From: Rhodocyclales bacterium
Lineage (GTDB): Bacteria > Pseudomonadota > Gammaproteobacteria > Burkholderiales > Rhodocyclaceae
Length of the DNA stretch: 64,000 nt
Assembly (NCBI GenBank): GCA_016177805.1
Contig: JACOUN010000014.1
Location: forward strand, 34,555 to 98,554
Reading direction: 5' to 3'
Part shown: one piece after another, positions 15,988 through 24,203 of the stretch
How positions within the stretch are numbered: position 1 is the stretch's first letter
Layout: each line of letters opens with the position of its first letter
Notes under the pieces: model-generated
Database searches by the model: none
The model's input: the letters and a program-made list of their open reading frames with translations, nothing else
What the model was told of the DNA's origin: nothing
Position numbers and translations under genes: made by a program

Positions 15988-17496
15988 ATGAGCAACCTGC
16001 TGACCCGTGAAGAATATGAAGCGATCGCCCGCGACCTGGTGTTGCCGACTCAGGCCTTCATCGATGGCCGCTTTCGCGCGGCGCAGTCCGGCAAGACCTT
16101 CCGCACGCTGAATCCGGCCAATGGCGCGGTACTCGCCGACATCGCCGCCTGCGGTGCCGGAGACGTCGATCTGGCCGTCGCCAGCGCCCGCGCGGCCTTT
16201 GATGACGAGCGCTGGTCGAAACTGCGCCCGACCGAGCGCAAGGACGTGCTGCTGCGGCTGTGCGAGCTGATGGCGCGCGATGCCGATGAGCTTGCCGTGA
16301 TGGAGAGCCTGGACAGCGGCAAGACGATCTTCGACTGCGCAAGCATCGACGTGCCGGAAACGATCCATTGCCTGAAGTGGCACGCCGAGCTGATCGACAA
16401 GATCTACGATCAGGTTGCACCCGCCTCGGACGGGCACATCGCGATGGTGGTGCGCGAACCCGTCGGCGTCGTGGGGCTGGTCCTGCCGTGGAACTTCCCG
16501 CTGCTGATGCTGGCGTGGAAGATCGGTCCGGCGCTGGCCGCCGGCTGCTCGGTGGTCCTGAAGCCCGCCACGGAGACCTCGCTGACGGCCTTGCGTGTCG
16601 CGCAACTCGCGCACGAGGCCGGCGTGCCCGCGGGGGTCCTGAACATCGTCACCGGCAGCGGTGCCAACGTCGGCGAGCCGCTGGGCAGGCATCCGGATGT
16701 AGACATGGTGTCCTTCACCGGCTCAACGGTCACCGGGCGGCGTTTCCTGCACTATTCGGCCGACTCTAACCTCAAGGAAGTCGTGCTCGAGATGGGCGGC
16801 AAGAACCCGTGCATCGTGATGGACGATGCCGAGGAACTCGACGCGGTCGCCGCGCATGTGGTCAATGGCGCGTTCTGGAACATGGGCGAGAACTGTTCGG
16901 CCGCATCCCGCCTGATCGTCCACAAGGACATCAAGGATGCGCTGCTGGAGAAGGTCATGGCACAGGCGCGCGAGTGGAAGGTGGGCGATCCGCTCGACCC
17001 CTCGGTGCGGGTGGGGGCCCTGGTATCCAAGGCACACTTCGACAAGGTCTGCGGCTACATCGCCAAGGCCGGGCAGGGCGAGATCCTGATGGGCGGTCGG
17101 GACATCGGCGGCGCGTTTGTCGAGCCGACGATCGTGGACGTGGGTAGCAACGACTCGGTGCTGGCGCGCGAAGAGATCTTCGGCCCGGTGTTGTCGGTCA
17201 TCACGGTGTCGAGCTTCGACGAGGCGATTGCCGTGGCCAACGACACCGAATACGGGCTGGCGGCCTCGCTCTTCACCGCGAATGGCAAGCGGGCGATTCG
17301 CGGCGCACGGGCGCTGCGCGCCGGTACGGTGACGGTCAACAGTTTCGGCGAGGGCGACATCTCGACGCCCTTCGGTGGCTACAAGCAATCCGGCTTCGGT
17401 GGCCGCGACAACTCCATCCATGCCCATGACCAGTACACCCAGCTCAAGACCATCTGGCTAGACCTGAGCGGCGGGACCGCCGCAGGGGACGAGTAG
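15988..17496 (+). CDS. NAD(P)-dependent aldehyde dehydrogenase
   Basis: 502 residues, full length for the family. The oxyanion asparagine is N169 in PWNFPLLM, the general base E268 in LEMGGKNP and the nucleophile C303 in GENCSAASR. FTGST (243-247) belongs to the cofactor site and EEIFGPVLSV to the C-terminal part. Sequence style is closest, by eye, to gamma-glutamyl-gamma-aminobutyraldehyde/PuuC-like and betaine-aldehyde enzymes. It is coupled to the DapA-family gene and followed by an FAD oxidase, so it probably oxidises an aldehyde made from an amine or amino-acid substrate. Confidence 0.9.
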   Translation: MSNLLTREEYEAIARDLVLPTQAFIDGRFRAAQSGKTFRTLNPANGAVLADIAACGAGDVDLAVASARAAFDDERWSKLRPTERKDVLLRLCELMARDADELAVMESLDSGKTIFDCASIDVPETIHCLKWHAELIDKIYDQVAPASDGHIAMVVREPVGVVGLVLPWNFPLLMLAWKIGPALAAGCSVVLKPATETSLTALRVAQLAHEAGVPAGVLNIVTGSGANVGEPLGRHPDVDMVSFTGSTVTGRRFLHYSADSNLKEVVLEMGGKNPCIVMDDAEELDAVAAHVVNGAFWNMGENCSAASRLIVHKDIKDALLEKVMAQAREWKVGDPLDPSVRVGALVSKAHFDKVCGYIAKAGQGEILMGGRDIGGAFVEPTIVDVGSNDSVLAREEIFGPVLSVITVSSFDEAIAVANDTEYGLAASLFTANGKRAIRGARALRAGTVTVNSFGEGDISTPFGGYKQSGFGGRDNSIHAHDQYTQLKTIWLDLSGGTAAGDE

Positions 17497-17590
17497 TCGC
17501 GCGTGTTGGCTTGGGAAACCCGTGGCGGCGATGGCGCCATCCATCGCCGCGATGCCGGGACCCGCTATAACTTCAAGAAGAGTCGCATAA

Positions 17591-18937
17591 ATGACAAAAG
17601 AGTACTCCGCAAGGCGTCTGCCGAAATACGCGGGACCGGCGGCCTGGGATGCCATCCTCGCCAGGCGCACCCCGGCCCCCGCGCTCGAGCGCGACCGGAC
17701 TTGTGATTTTGCTGTCGTCGGCGCGGGCTTTGCAGGCCTGTACGCGGCGCGGCGATTGGCCCAGCTCAATCCCGGCGCGAGCATCGTCATCGTCGACGCC
17801 GGGCGCGTTGGCGAAGGCGCGGCCGGCCGCAACTCCGGGTTCATGATCGATCTGCCCCATGAACTGACCTCGTCCAACTATGCGGGCGACGACGAAGACA
17901 CGGACGGCCGTCTGATCGCGCTCAACCGCTACGCGATCGAGTTCGCGCGCGAAGCGGTGCTGGAGTATGGCATCGATGCGAACTATTTCGACCCGGCCGG
18001 CAAGGTCAACGGCGCCGCAACCTGGGCCAGTCACGCGCAGAACCTGAGCTATGCCGCCCATCTCGACGGGCTGCGCGAACCCTATGAGCTGCTCGACGCG
18101 AAGAGCATGTTCGAGCTGACCGGCAGCCGCTACTACTTGTCCGGCCTCTACACTCCCGGCACCGTCATGCTGCAACCCGCTGGATATGTACGGGGGCTTG
18201 CGAGTGGTCTCGCGGCGGTGGCCGACATCTACGAAAACACGCCGGTGACGGGCTTTCGGCGTGAAGCTTCCTCCTGGCGGATCTCCACCCTGGGCGGCAC
18301 GATCTCGACGAGCAAGATCGTGCTGGCCAACAACGGACACATCGAAAGCTTCGGCATCAAACGCGGCCGGCTGATGCATATCTTCCTCTTCGCGTGCATG
18401 ACCGAAGAGCTTGGCACCGACGCGCTTGCGAAGCTCGGGGGGCACAGCCGCTGGGGGATCACCCCCTCCGATCCGATGGGGACGACCATGCGCCGGATCG
18501 ACACCGGGCAAGGCGGCAACCGGATCGTGACGAGGACGTGTGCCGAGTACCGGCCCGGCATGGAGTCGTCGGAGCACGGGATGCGCCGCGCCACGGCGGT
18601 CATGCGCGCGAAATTCGACGCGCGCTTTCCGAACCTCGCCGAAGTCAACATGGCTTATGTCTGGTCAGGCCATCTGTGTCTGTCGAGAAACGGCGTCTCC
18701 GTGACCGGCGAGATCGACGATGGTGTTTTCGCCGCCTGCTGTCAAAACGGGCTCGGTGCGACCAGGGGCGTCCTGACCGGGATCTGCGCGGCGGAACTTG
18801 TGAGCGGCGCGTCTTCTGAAATCACGACGTTCTTTGCCAAGCAGGCCGAGCCTGGCCTGCTTCCGCCCGAACCCTTCGCCTCCGTCGGTGCGACCGTCGT
18901 ACTTCGCTGGAAAGAATGGCAGGCGCGCAAGGAATGA
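17591..18937 (+). CDS. FAD-dependent oxidoreductase, DAO/PuuB-like
   Basis: 448 residues. The N-terminal Rossmann motif is VVGAGFAGLYAARR (GxGxxG at 44-49) followed by the acidic end of strand two in VIVDAGRVGEGAAGRNSGF. The C-terminal half shows WSGHLCLSRNGVSVTG and NGLGATRGVLTG, typical of gamma-glutamylputrescine oxidase and OrdL-type proteins. These enzymes oxidise a C-N bond and release an aldehyde or keto acid. With the aldehyde dehydrogenase next to it, a two-step amine-to-acid route is likely. The substrate is not determined. It starts 94 bases after the dehydrogenase stop. Confidence 0.85.
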   Translation: MTKEYSARRLPKYAGPAAWDAILARRTPAPALERDRTCDFAVVGAGFAGLYAARRLAQLNPGASIVIVDAGRVGEGAAGRNSGFMIDLPHELTSSNYAGDDEDTDGRLIALNRYAIEFAREAVLEYGIDANYFDPAGKVNGAATWASHAQNLSYAAHLDGLREPYELLDAKSMFELTGSRYYLSGLYTPGTVMLQPAGYVRGLASGLAAVADIYENTPVTGFRREASSWRISTLGGTISTSKIVLANNGHIESFGIKRGRLMHIFLFACMTEELGTDALAKLGGHSRWGITPSDPMGTTMRRIDTGQGGNRIVTRTCAEYRPGMESSEHGMRRATAVMRAKFDARFPNLAEVNMAYVWSGHLCLSRNGVSVTGEIDDGVFAACCQNGLGATRGVLTGICAAELVSGASSEITTFFAKQAEPGLLPPEPFASVGATVVLRWKEWQARKE

Positions 18938-19008
18938 GATTGCCAGTGAGGTACTGCGCGAACGTAGTGCCTGTTGTGCATGAGGGAAAGCGCGGGTTAA
19001 ATTGGCGC

Positions 19009-19971
19009 ATGGCCTCCAAACGGCGCTACCTCCCCTCGCTGGGCGCTTTTGCAACTTTCGAGGTTGCCGCGAAGCATCTGAGCTTCACCCTCGCCGGCAA
19101 TGAACTCAACGTCACGCAAGCGGCGATCAGCCAACACATCCGCGGGCTGGAAAAGGCCCTCGGGGCGGCGCTTTTCGTACGCAAGCACAACAGCCTCGAA
19201 CTCACCGCCGCCGGGCAGACCGTCCTCGCGGCGGTCAGCGCCGGTCTCGACCTCATTTGCGAGGCCGTGGAAACCTTGAGTCACCCCGAGGAAACGCCGG
19301 TCATCACCTGTTCCGGAACCAATGCGGCGGTCGTCCTATGGTTCAAACCCTACGTCGATCGGTTCTGCGCGTCGCACCCGGAGGCCAAATTCGTTCTTCT
19401 TGCCTCGGACGAAAACGACACCCTGCGGAACTTCGATGAGGTGGATCTCTCGCTGATCTGCGGCAATGAACGTTGCGAGGTCGGCGAAACCCTGCATTTT
19501 CTGTTTCCCGAGATTGTCGAGCCGGTATGTAGCCCGGCCTATCTGCGCTCCTGCGGACCCTTTCCCGACGCCGCCAGCCTCGCTGTGGCCGAATTGCTGG
19601 CGCTCCATCCCAAGCACTGGTCTTCGGAGGCGATCGGGTGGTTCCCGATCGATTGGAACGACTGGTTCTCGGCCCATGGGATAGAAGGGGCCATGCCGGT
19701 TCCGCGCGTGGTCAGCAACAATTATCCGCTTCTCGTCGAGGCCGCCGTGGCCGGACAAGGTTTTGTTCTTGGCTGGCACCATCTCGTCAAGTCACTAGTC
19801 ACCGAAGGAGCGTTGTGCGCGCCGTTCGATTCGCCGCTACGTGTCGACCGCGGCTACTACCTGAAAGTCAACAAGTCCTCGCGTGACAAACCCTACGTGC
19901 AAGAATTCATACAGTTCATTCTTGCCGATTTGGCGCAAGCGGAACAAGGACACCTGCCGCACGATTGCTGA
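19009..19971 (+). CDS. LysR-family regulator, GcvA-like
   Basis: 320 residues. The winged HTH fills the first 65 residues (LPSLGAFATFEVAAKHLSFT, then NVTQAAISQHIRGLEKALG, and FVRKHNSLELTAAGQ). The effector domain follows. The GcvA/AmpR type is suggested by the opening LPSLGAF. I chose ATG 19009, directly before the HTH; an upstream in-frame start overlaps the preceding gene region. It lies 71 bases after the FAD oxidase in the same direction and most likely controls the TRAP/lyase/dehydrogenase genes. Confidence 0.88.
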   Translation: MASKRRYLPSLGAFATFEVAAKHLSFTLAGNELNVTQAAISQHIRGLEKALGAALFVRKHNSLELTAAGQTVLAAVSAGLDLICEAVETLSHPEETPVITCSGTNAAVVLWFKPYVDRFCASHPEAKFVLLASDENDTLRNFDEVDLSLICGNERCEVGETLHFLFPEIVEPVCSPAYLRSCGPFPDAASLAVAELLALHPKHWSSEAIGWFPIDWNDWFSAHGIEGAMPVPRVVSNNYPLLVEAAVAGQGFVLGWHHLVKSLVTEGALCAPFDSPLRVDRGYYLKVNKSSRDKPYVQEFIQFILADLAQAEQGHLPHDC

Positions 19972-20288
19972 ATCGGGGCGGGCGCTCGTCGCGTGCCGCG
20001 CCCCTTGAACGCTTTCGGCTTTGTGTTCCGGGGTGTGAGCGGCGCCCGTCGCGCGACTCCTGAATCACCTCGATCGCCGAGTTTGTCACGCCTCACGCAC
20101 GCTGCCTGAAGCCCGATGCGCGCATCCCGCGCTGCCCGCCCGAGTTCGAAAGTTGATGTCGCAACTGTTTGCGACCCGCGGCAGGGACTGGACGTCCGAT
20201 TCGCGCCGGCATCTGGCGCGTACAGGCAAGTTGCCCGCCGACCGCTCGCGTACTTTCGGTACGACATACACGGAGGAGGTGGATTCTC
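19972..20288. promoter_or_regulatory. Intergenic region with a perfect 6-6-6 palindrome before purU
   Basis: 317 bases without a supported gene. An inverted repeat GTCGCA-N6-TGCGAC sits at 20158-20175, about 115 bases before purU. Its size suits an AraC- or LysR-type operator. The GbdR-like regulator encoded next to purU is the natural candidate, but I found no clear second copy before soxB. Confidence 0.4.
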
Positions 20289-21152
20289 ATGTCACAACGA
20301 CAACGCTGGGTTCTGACCGTCGCATGCCCGAGCGAGGCGGGCCAGGTTGCGGCGATCTCGACGTTTCTCGACCGGCAGGGCTGTTACATCAGCGAGTTTT
20401 CCTGCTTTGACGACGATTTGAGCGGTCGTTTCTTCGTCCGCTGCGTGTTTCGTCCAGGGGTTCGCGACAAGCCCATCACGCCCGCGATCCGGGACGAGTT
20501 CTCGCCAGTCGCGGCCCGTTTCGGGATGGAGTGGATGATGCACGATCTGGGTGAGCGCCCTAAGGTGCTGATCATGGTGTCCCGGCTCGACCACTGTCTG
20601 CGCGATCTGCTCTACCGCTGGCGCATCGGCGAGCTTCCGGTCGACGTCGTCGCCATCGTCTCGAACCATCCGGATCTCGCGCCGCTGGCGACGGTCGAGG
20701 GCGTCCCGTTTCATCATCTGCCCGTCAGCGAGGCGACCAAGCCCCAGCAGGAAGCCCGGCTGCTGCGGCTCGTCGAGGAAACCAGCGCGGAGCTGGTCGT
20801 GCTCGCGCGCTACATGCAGGTCCTGTCTGCCGGGCTGTGCGAAACGCTCGCGGGCAGGGCGATCAACATCCATCATTCCTTCCTGCCCGGCTTCAAGGGC
20901 GCCAAGCCTTACCACCAGGCGCACGCGCGCGGCGTGAAGCTGATCGGCGCGACCGCCCACTTCGTCACCACCGACCTGGACGAGGGGCCGATCATCGAGC
21001 AGGTGGTCGACCGGGTGAACCATGCCCACAGCCCGGAGCAGCTACTTTCGGTCGGGCGCGACATGGAGTGCCAGGCACTGGCCCGCGCAGTGCATTACTA
21101 CGCCGAGCGCCGCGTGTTCCTCAACGGCTCGCGTACTGTCGTGCTGTCCTAG
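20289..21152 (+). CDS. purU: Formyltetrahydrofolate deformylase
   Basis: 287 residues. It hydrolyses 10-formyl-THF to formate and THF. The N-terminal ACT-like domain (RWVLTVACPSEAGQVAAIST, residues 5-80) and the formyltransferase-fold domain are complete. The catalytic stretch NIHHSFLPGFKGAKPYHQA holds the conserved His residues, and IGATAHFVTTDLDEGPIIEQ carries the catalytic aspartate. The start at 20289 follows GGAGGAGGTG. Placed near sarcosine oxidase, it would dispose of one-carbon units formed from sarcosine demethylation. This matches the sox/purU/glyA clusters of other proteobacteria. Confidence 0.95.
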   Translation: MSQRQRWVLTVACPSEAGQVAAISTFLDRQGCYISEFSCFDDDLSGRFFVRCVFRPGVRDKPITPAIRDEFSPVAARFGMEWMMHDLGERPKVLIMVSRLDHCLRDLLYRWRIGELPVDVVAIVSNHPDLAPLATVEGVPFHHLPVSEATKPQQEARLLRLVEETSAELVVLARYMQVLSAGLCETLAGRAINIHHSFLPGFKGAKPYHQAHARGVKLIGATAHFVTTDLDEGPIIEQVVDRVNHAHSPEQLLSVGRDMECQALARAVHYYAERRVFLNGSRTVVLS

Positions 21153-21197
21153 CAGCCTGTCGGACGGGGAGGGGATCGCAGCGCGGGCGGCGACTGG

Positions 21198-22259
21198 TCA
21201 CTCGCGGCGGCGCCGGCCGCCGACCTGTGACGGTGACACGCCGAAGAACTCGCGGTAGCAGCGGCTGAAATGGGGGGCGCTGGTGAAGCCACAGGCGATC
21301 GCGACGCTGGTGATCGGCTCGTTGGTCTGCTGGAGCAGGCGTCGGGCGCGGGTGAGGCGGGTTTCGAGGTAGTAGCGCGAGGGGGTCGTGTTCAGGTAGC
21401 GCTGGAACAGGCGATCGATCCGGCGTCGGGAGACCTGTGCGTGGCGCGCGAGATCGTCGATGCTCAACGGCTCCTCGATGTTGTTCTTCATCAGTTGCAG
21501 GACGGTCTGGAGCGCCTCGGGGAAGGTGGGATCGACCACCAGGGTCGGCATCGGGCTGTCGGGAAGATCGTCGACGGTCCGGTCGCAGGCAAGGATCTCC
21601 TCGATGCCGCGCACCATCTCATCACCATGGTGATGCCGGATCACCGCCAGCATCATGCCCAACGCGCTGTTGGCGCCGGCGGACGGGATGCGGTCCCGGT
21701 CGATGACGAAAGGACGGGGCAGGAGTCTGACCTGGGGGCATAGTTCCGCGAGGCCGTCGCGGCTGTCCGGATGCACGGTGCAGGTGTATCCGTCCAGCAG
21801 GCCTGCATGCGCCAGCAGGTAGCAGCCGTTCCACAGGCTGCCCAGTATCACCCGGTGCCGCGCCACCTCGCGCAGCTTGCCGACGACCGGACGGTGGGGG
21901 TCGAGGTTCGAACGGAAGCCGCCGCAGATGATCAGGATGTCGAGATCCTTGGCGTCCAGCGCGCGCAGCTCCCCGTCGACGTGGATGTTGATGCCCAGGT
22001 CGCTGCGCGCCGTGGCTCCTTCCAGGCTGCAGGTTTCGAAGCGGTAGAGCGGTTTGCGGCTGACCAGGTTGGCGGTGACGATGGCGTCGACGGCACCGGT
22101 GAAGGCCATCATCGAAAAGTGTTCGAGCAACAAGAAGCCGATGCGTCGGCAGAGCGGCGGATGCGCGTCGTCGGACGACAGGCCCTGCAGGTAGGCCTGA
22201 TTGCTGTGTCGCAGGCGGCTGTCGAAGCTGCGCGCGCCTTGACGCAGTTTGTCACCCAT
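21198..22259 (-). CDS. gbdR-like: GlxA/GbdR-type AraC-family regulator
   Basis: 353 residues. The N-terminal 200 residues form a DJ-1/PfpI (GATase1-like) sensor ([33 protein letters not shown]). The C-terminal 100 residues are a double AraC HTH ([20 protein letters not shown] and [20 protein letters not shown]). GbdR, CdhR and SouR, which control glycine-betaine, carnitine and sarcosine catabolism, have this layout. It is divergent from soxBDAG and convergent with purU, so those genes are the likely targets. I set the start at ATG 22259; an upstream extension of the frame is not protein-like. Confidence 0.88.
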   Translation of the reverse strand: MGDKLRQGARSFDSRLRHSNQAYLQGLSSDDAHPPLCRRIGFLLLEHFSMMAFTGAVDAIVTANLVSRKPLYRFETCSLEGATARSDLGINIHVDGELRALDAKDLDILIICGGFRSNLDPHRPVVGKLREVARHRVILGSLWNGCYLLAHAGLLDGYTCTVHPDSRDGLAELCPQVRLLPRPFVIDRDRIPSAGANSALGMMLAVIRHHHGDEMVRGIEEILACDRTVDDLPDSPMPTLVVDPTFPEALQTVLQLMKNNIEEPLSIDDLARHAQVSRRRIDRLFQRYLNTTPSRYYLETRLTRARRLLQQTNEPITSVAIACGFTSAPHFSRCYREFFGVSPSQVGGRRRRE

Positions 22260-22491
22260 GCTCGTCTCCAAGTGTCGCTGCGCTCGCGGGGTGCACCGCC
22301 ACGGGTGCGCGGCCAGCTTGAGGCGGGGCTCATCGGGCACGCGAACACGAGGGGGAATATACAGCAGATTCTGGAGAGGCCCCGCCCCGGCCGTATCGAG
22401 CAAGCACGTGACGGATACAGGCAATTCCCCGTCTTCCGATCTTCCTAAGATTTGCCCCGTAAGGTCGCCGTTTGCCGAGGAGACAGGCAGC

Positions 22492-22620
22492 ATGTTTGCA
22501 ATGACCGACCGTGGCGCCGGTTACGCCAACGTTCAGCCGCATTCGGGCTTGCAGGCCAGCGCGGCGGTCTACATGGCGCTGCCGCGGCCGCACGATACAG
22601 TGCTGGTCATCGAATGCTGA
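22492..22620 (+). CDS. Possible 42-residue leader peptide before soxB
   Basis: An open frame from ATG 22492 to TGA 22620. GAGGAGA lies about eight bases upstream and the frame ends 18 bases before the soxB start. The product begins [20 protein letters not shown] and ends in cysteine. I do not recognise it. Its placement in the short leader of a catabolic operon suggests a regulatory or coupling peptide, but it may be chance in GC-rich DNA. Confidence 0.35.
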   Translation: MFAMTDRGAGYANVQPHSGLQASAAVYMALPRPHDTVLVIEC

Positions 22621-22638
22621 ACACGAGGAGATAGGACG

Positions 22639-23889
22639 ATGCAGCGTTACTCAGGGTTCGGGCTGCTCAAGCACGGCCTCAGCCACCACGAGAACTGGCA
22701 GCGCGCCTGGCGCAATCCGGAGCCGAAGTCAAAATACGATGTCATCATCGTCGGTGGCGGCGGGCATGGACTCGCGACCGCCTACTACCTCGCCAGGGAG
22801 CATGGCATTACCAACGTCGCGGTAGTCGAGAAGGGCTGGCTGGGCGGCGGCAACACCGCGCGCAACACCACCATCGTGCGCTCCAACTACCTGTGGGGCG
22901 AGGCCGCCTGGCTCTACGAGCACGCCATGAAGCTGTGGGAAGGGTTGTCGCAGGACCTCAACTACAACGTGATGTTCTCGCAGCGCGGGGTGATGAACCT
23001 CGGCCACACCCTGCAGGACATGCGCGACATCCATCGCCGGGTCAATGCCAACCGCCTGAACGGGATCGACGGCGAGGTGCTCGACGTGCGCCAGATCCAG
23101 GAGCTTGTGCCGATCATGGACTGCTCGCGCAGCACCCGCTACCCGGTGCTTGGCGCCTCCTGGCAGCCGCGCGGCGGGGTGGCCCGCCACGACGCAGTGG
23201 CCTGGGGTTTCGCCCGCGGGGCCGACGCGCGGGGTGTGGACCTCCTGCAGCAGACCGAGGTGACCGGCATCCGCGAGAGCGGCGGCCGCGTGCTCGGGGT
23301 GGAGACGACCCGTGGCTTCATCGCCGCCGATACGGTGGGCGTGGTCGCCGCCGGCAACTCCAGCGTGATCGCGAAGATGGCGGGCCTGCGCCTGCCGCTG
23401 GAGTCGCATCCGCTGCAGGCGCTCGTCTCGGAGCCGCTCAAGCCGGTACTCGATACCGTGGTGATGTCGAACCACGTGCATGGCTACGTCAGCCAGTCGG
23501 ACAAGGGCGACCTGGTGATCGGGGCGGGCATAGACGGCTACAACGGCTATGGCCAGCGCGGCAGCTACCCGACGATCGAGCACACCCTGCAGGCGATCGT
23601 CGAGCTGTTCCCGATGTTCTCGCGCGTGCGCATGAACCGCCAGTGGGGCGGCATCGTCGATACCACCCCCGACGCCTGCCCGATCATCTCGGCGACTCCG
23701 GTCGGTGGCCTGTTCTTCAACTGCGGCTGGGGCACCGGCGGCTTCAAGGCCACGCCGGGCTCGGGCCACGTGTTTGCCGCGACGCTGGCGGCGGGCAAGG
23801 CGCATCCGCTCGCGGCGCCCTTCACCATCGACCGCTTCATCTCCGGAAAACTCATCGACGAACACGGCGCCGCCGGCGTCGCGCACTAG
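22639..23889 (+). CDS. soxB: Sarcosine oxidase beta subunit
   Basis: 416 residues, the FAD/covalent-FMN subunit of heterotetrameric sarcosine oxidase. The enzyme oxidatively demethylates sarcosine to glycine and passes the one-carbon unit to THF. The dinucleotide motif is [18 protein letters not shown], followed by [20 protein letters not shown]. The C-terminal [19 protein letters not shown] and [16 protein letters not shown] stretches are typical. GAGGAGATAGG precedes the ATG. It opens a tight soxB-soxD-soxA-soxG run. Confidence 0.96.
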   Translation: MQRYSGFGLLKHGLSHHENWQRAWRNPEPKSKYDVIIVGGGGHGLATAYYLAREHGITNVAVVEKGWLGGGNTARNTTIVRSNYLWGEAAWLYEHAMKLWEGLSQDLNYNVMFSQRGVMNLGHTLQDMRDIHRRVNANRLNGIDGEVLDVRQIQELVPIMDCSRSTRYPVLGASWQPRGGVARHDAVAWGFARGADARGVDLLQQTEVTGIRESGGRVLGVETTRGFIAADTVGVVAAGNSSVIAKMAGLRLPLESHPLQALVSEPLKPVLDTVVMSNHVHGYVSQSDKGDLVIGAGIDGYNGYGQRGSYPTIEHTLQAIVELFPMFSRVRMNRQWGGIVDTTPDACPIISATPVGGLFFNCGWGTGGFKATPGSGHVFAATLAAGKAHPLAAPFTIDRFISGKLIDEHGAAGVAH

Positions 23890-23900
23890 GAGCAGGGCAC

Positions 23901-24203
23901 ATGCTGCACATCTACTGTCCGCACTGCGAGGAGTACCGCGAAGAGGAAGAGTTTCGCCCCAAGGGCGAGGCCCATATCGCCCGCCCGAAGGCGCCGGAAG
24001 AAACCGACGACGCGGCCTGGGGCGATTACCTCTTCTTCCGCAAGAACCCGCGCGGGGTGCACCACGAGCAGTGGCTCCACGCCGCCGGTTGCCGCAAGTT
24101 CTTCAACGTCACGCGCCACACGGTCAGCTACGAGATCCTCGAAACCTACAAGGTGGGCCAGCAGCCGACGGCCAGGACCACCGACAAGGGGGGCGCAAAA
24201 TGA
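23901..24203 (+). CDS. soxD: Sarcosine oxidase delta subunit
   Basis: 100 residues, the normal size. The zinc-binding residues are visible as CPHC (near residue 6) and HHEQWLHAAGCRKFFN further on. It is a structural subunit of the heterotetramer. The start lies 11 bases after soxB, preceded by AGGAGCAGGGC. Its stop overlaps the soxA start by four bases (ATGA), so the subunits are made in step. Confidence 0.95.
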   Translation: MLHIYCPHCEEYREEEEFRPKGEAHIARPKAPEETDDAAWGDYLFFRKNPRGVHHEQWLHAAGCRKFFNVTRHTVSYEILETYKVGQQPTARTTDKGGAK

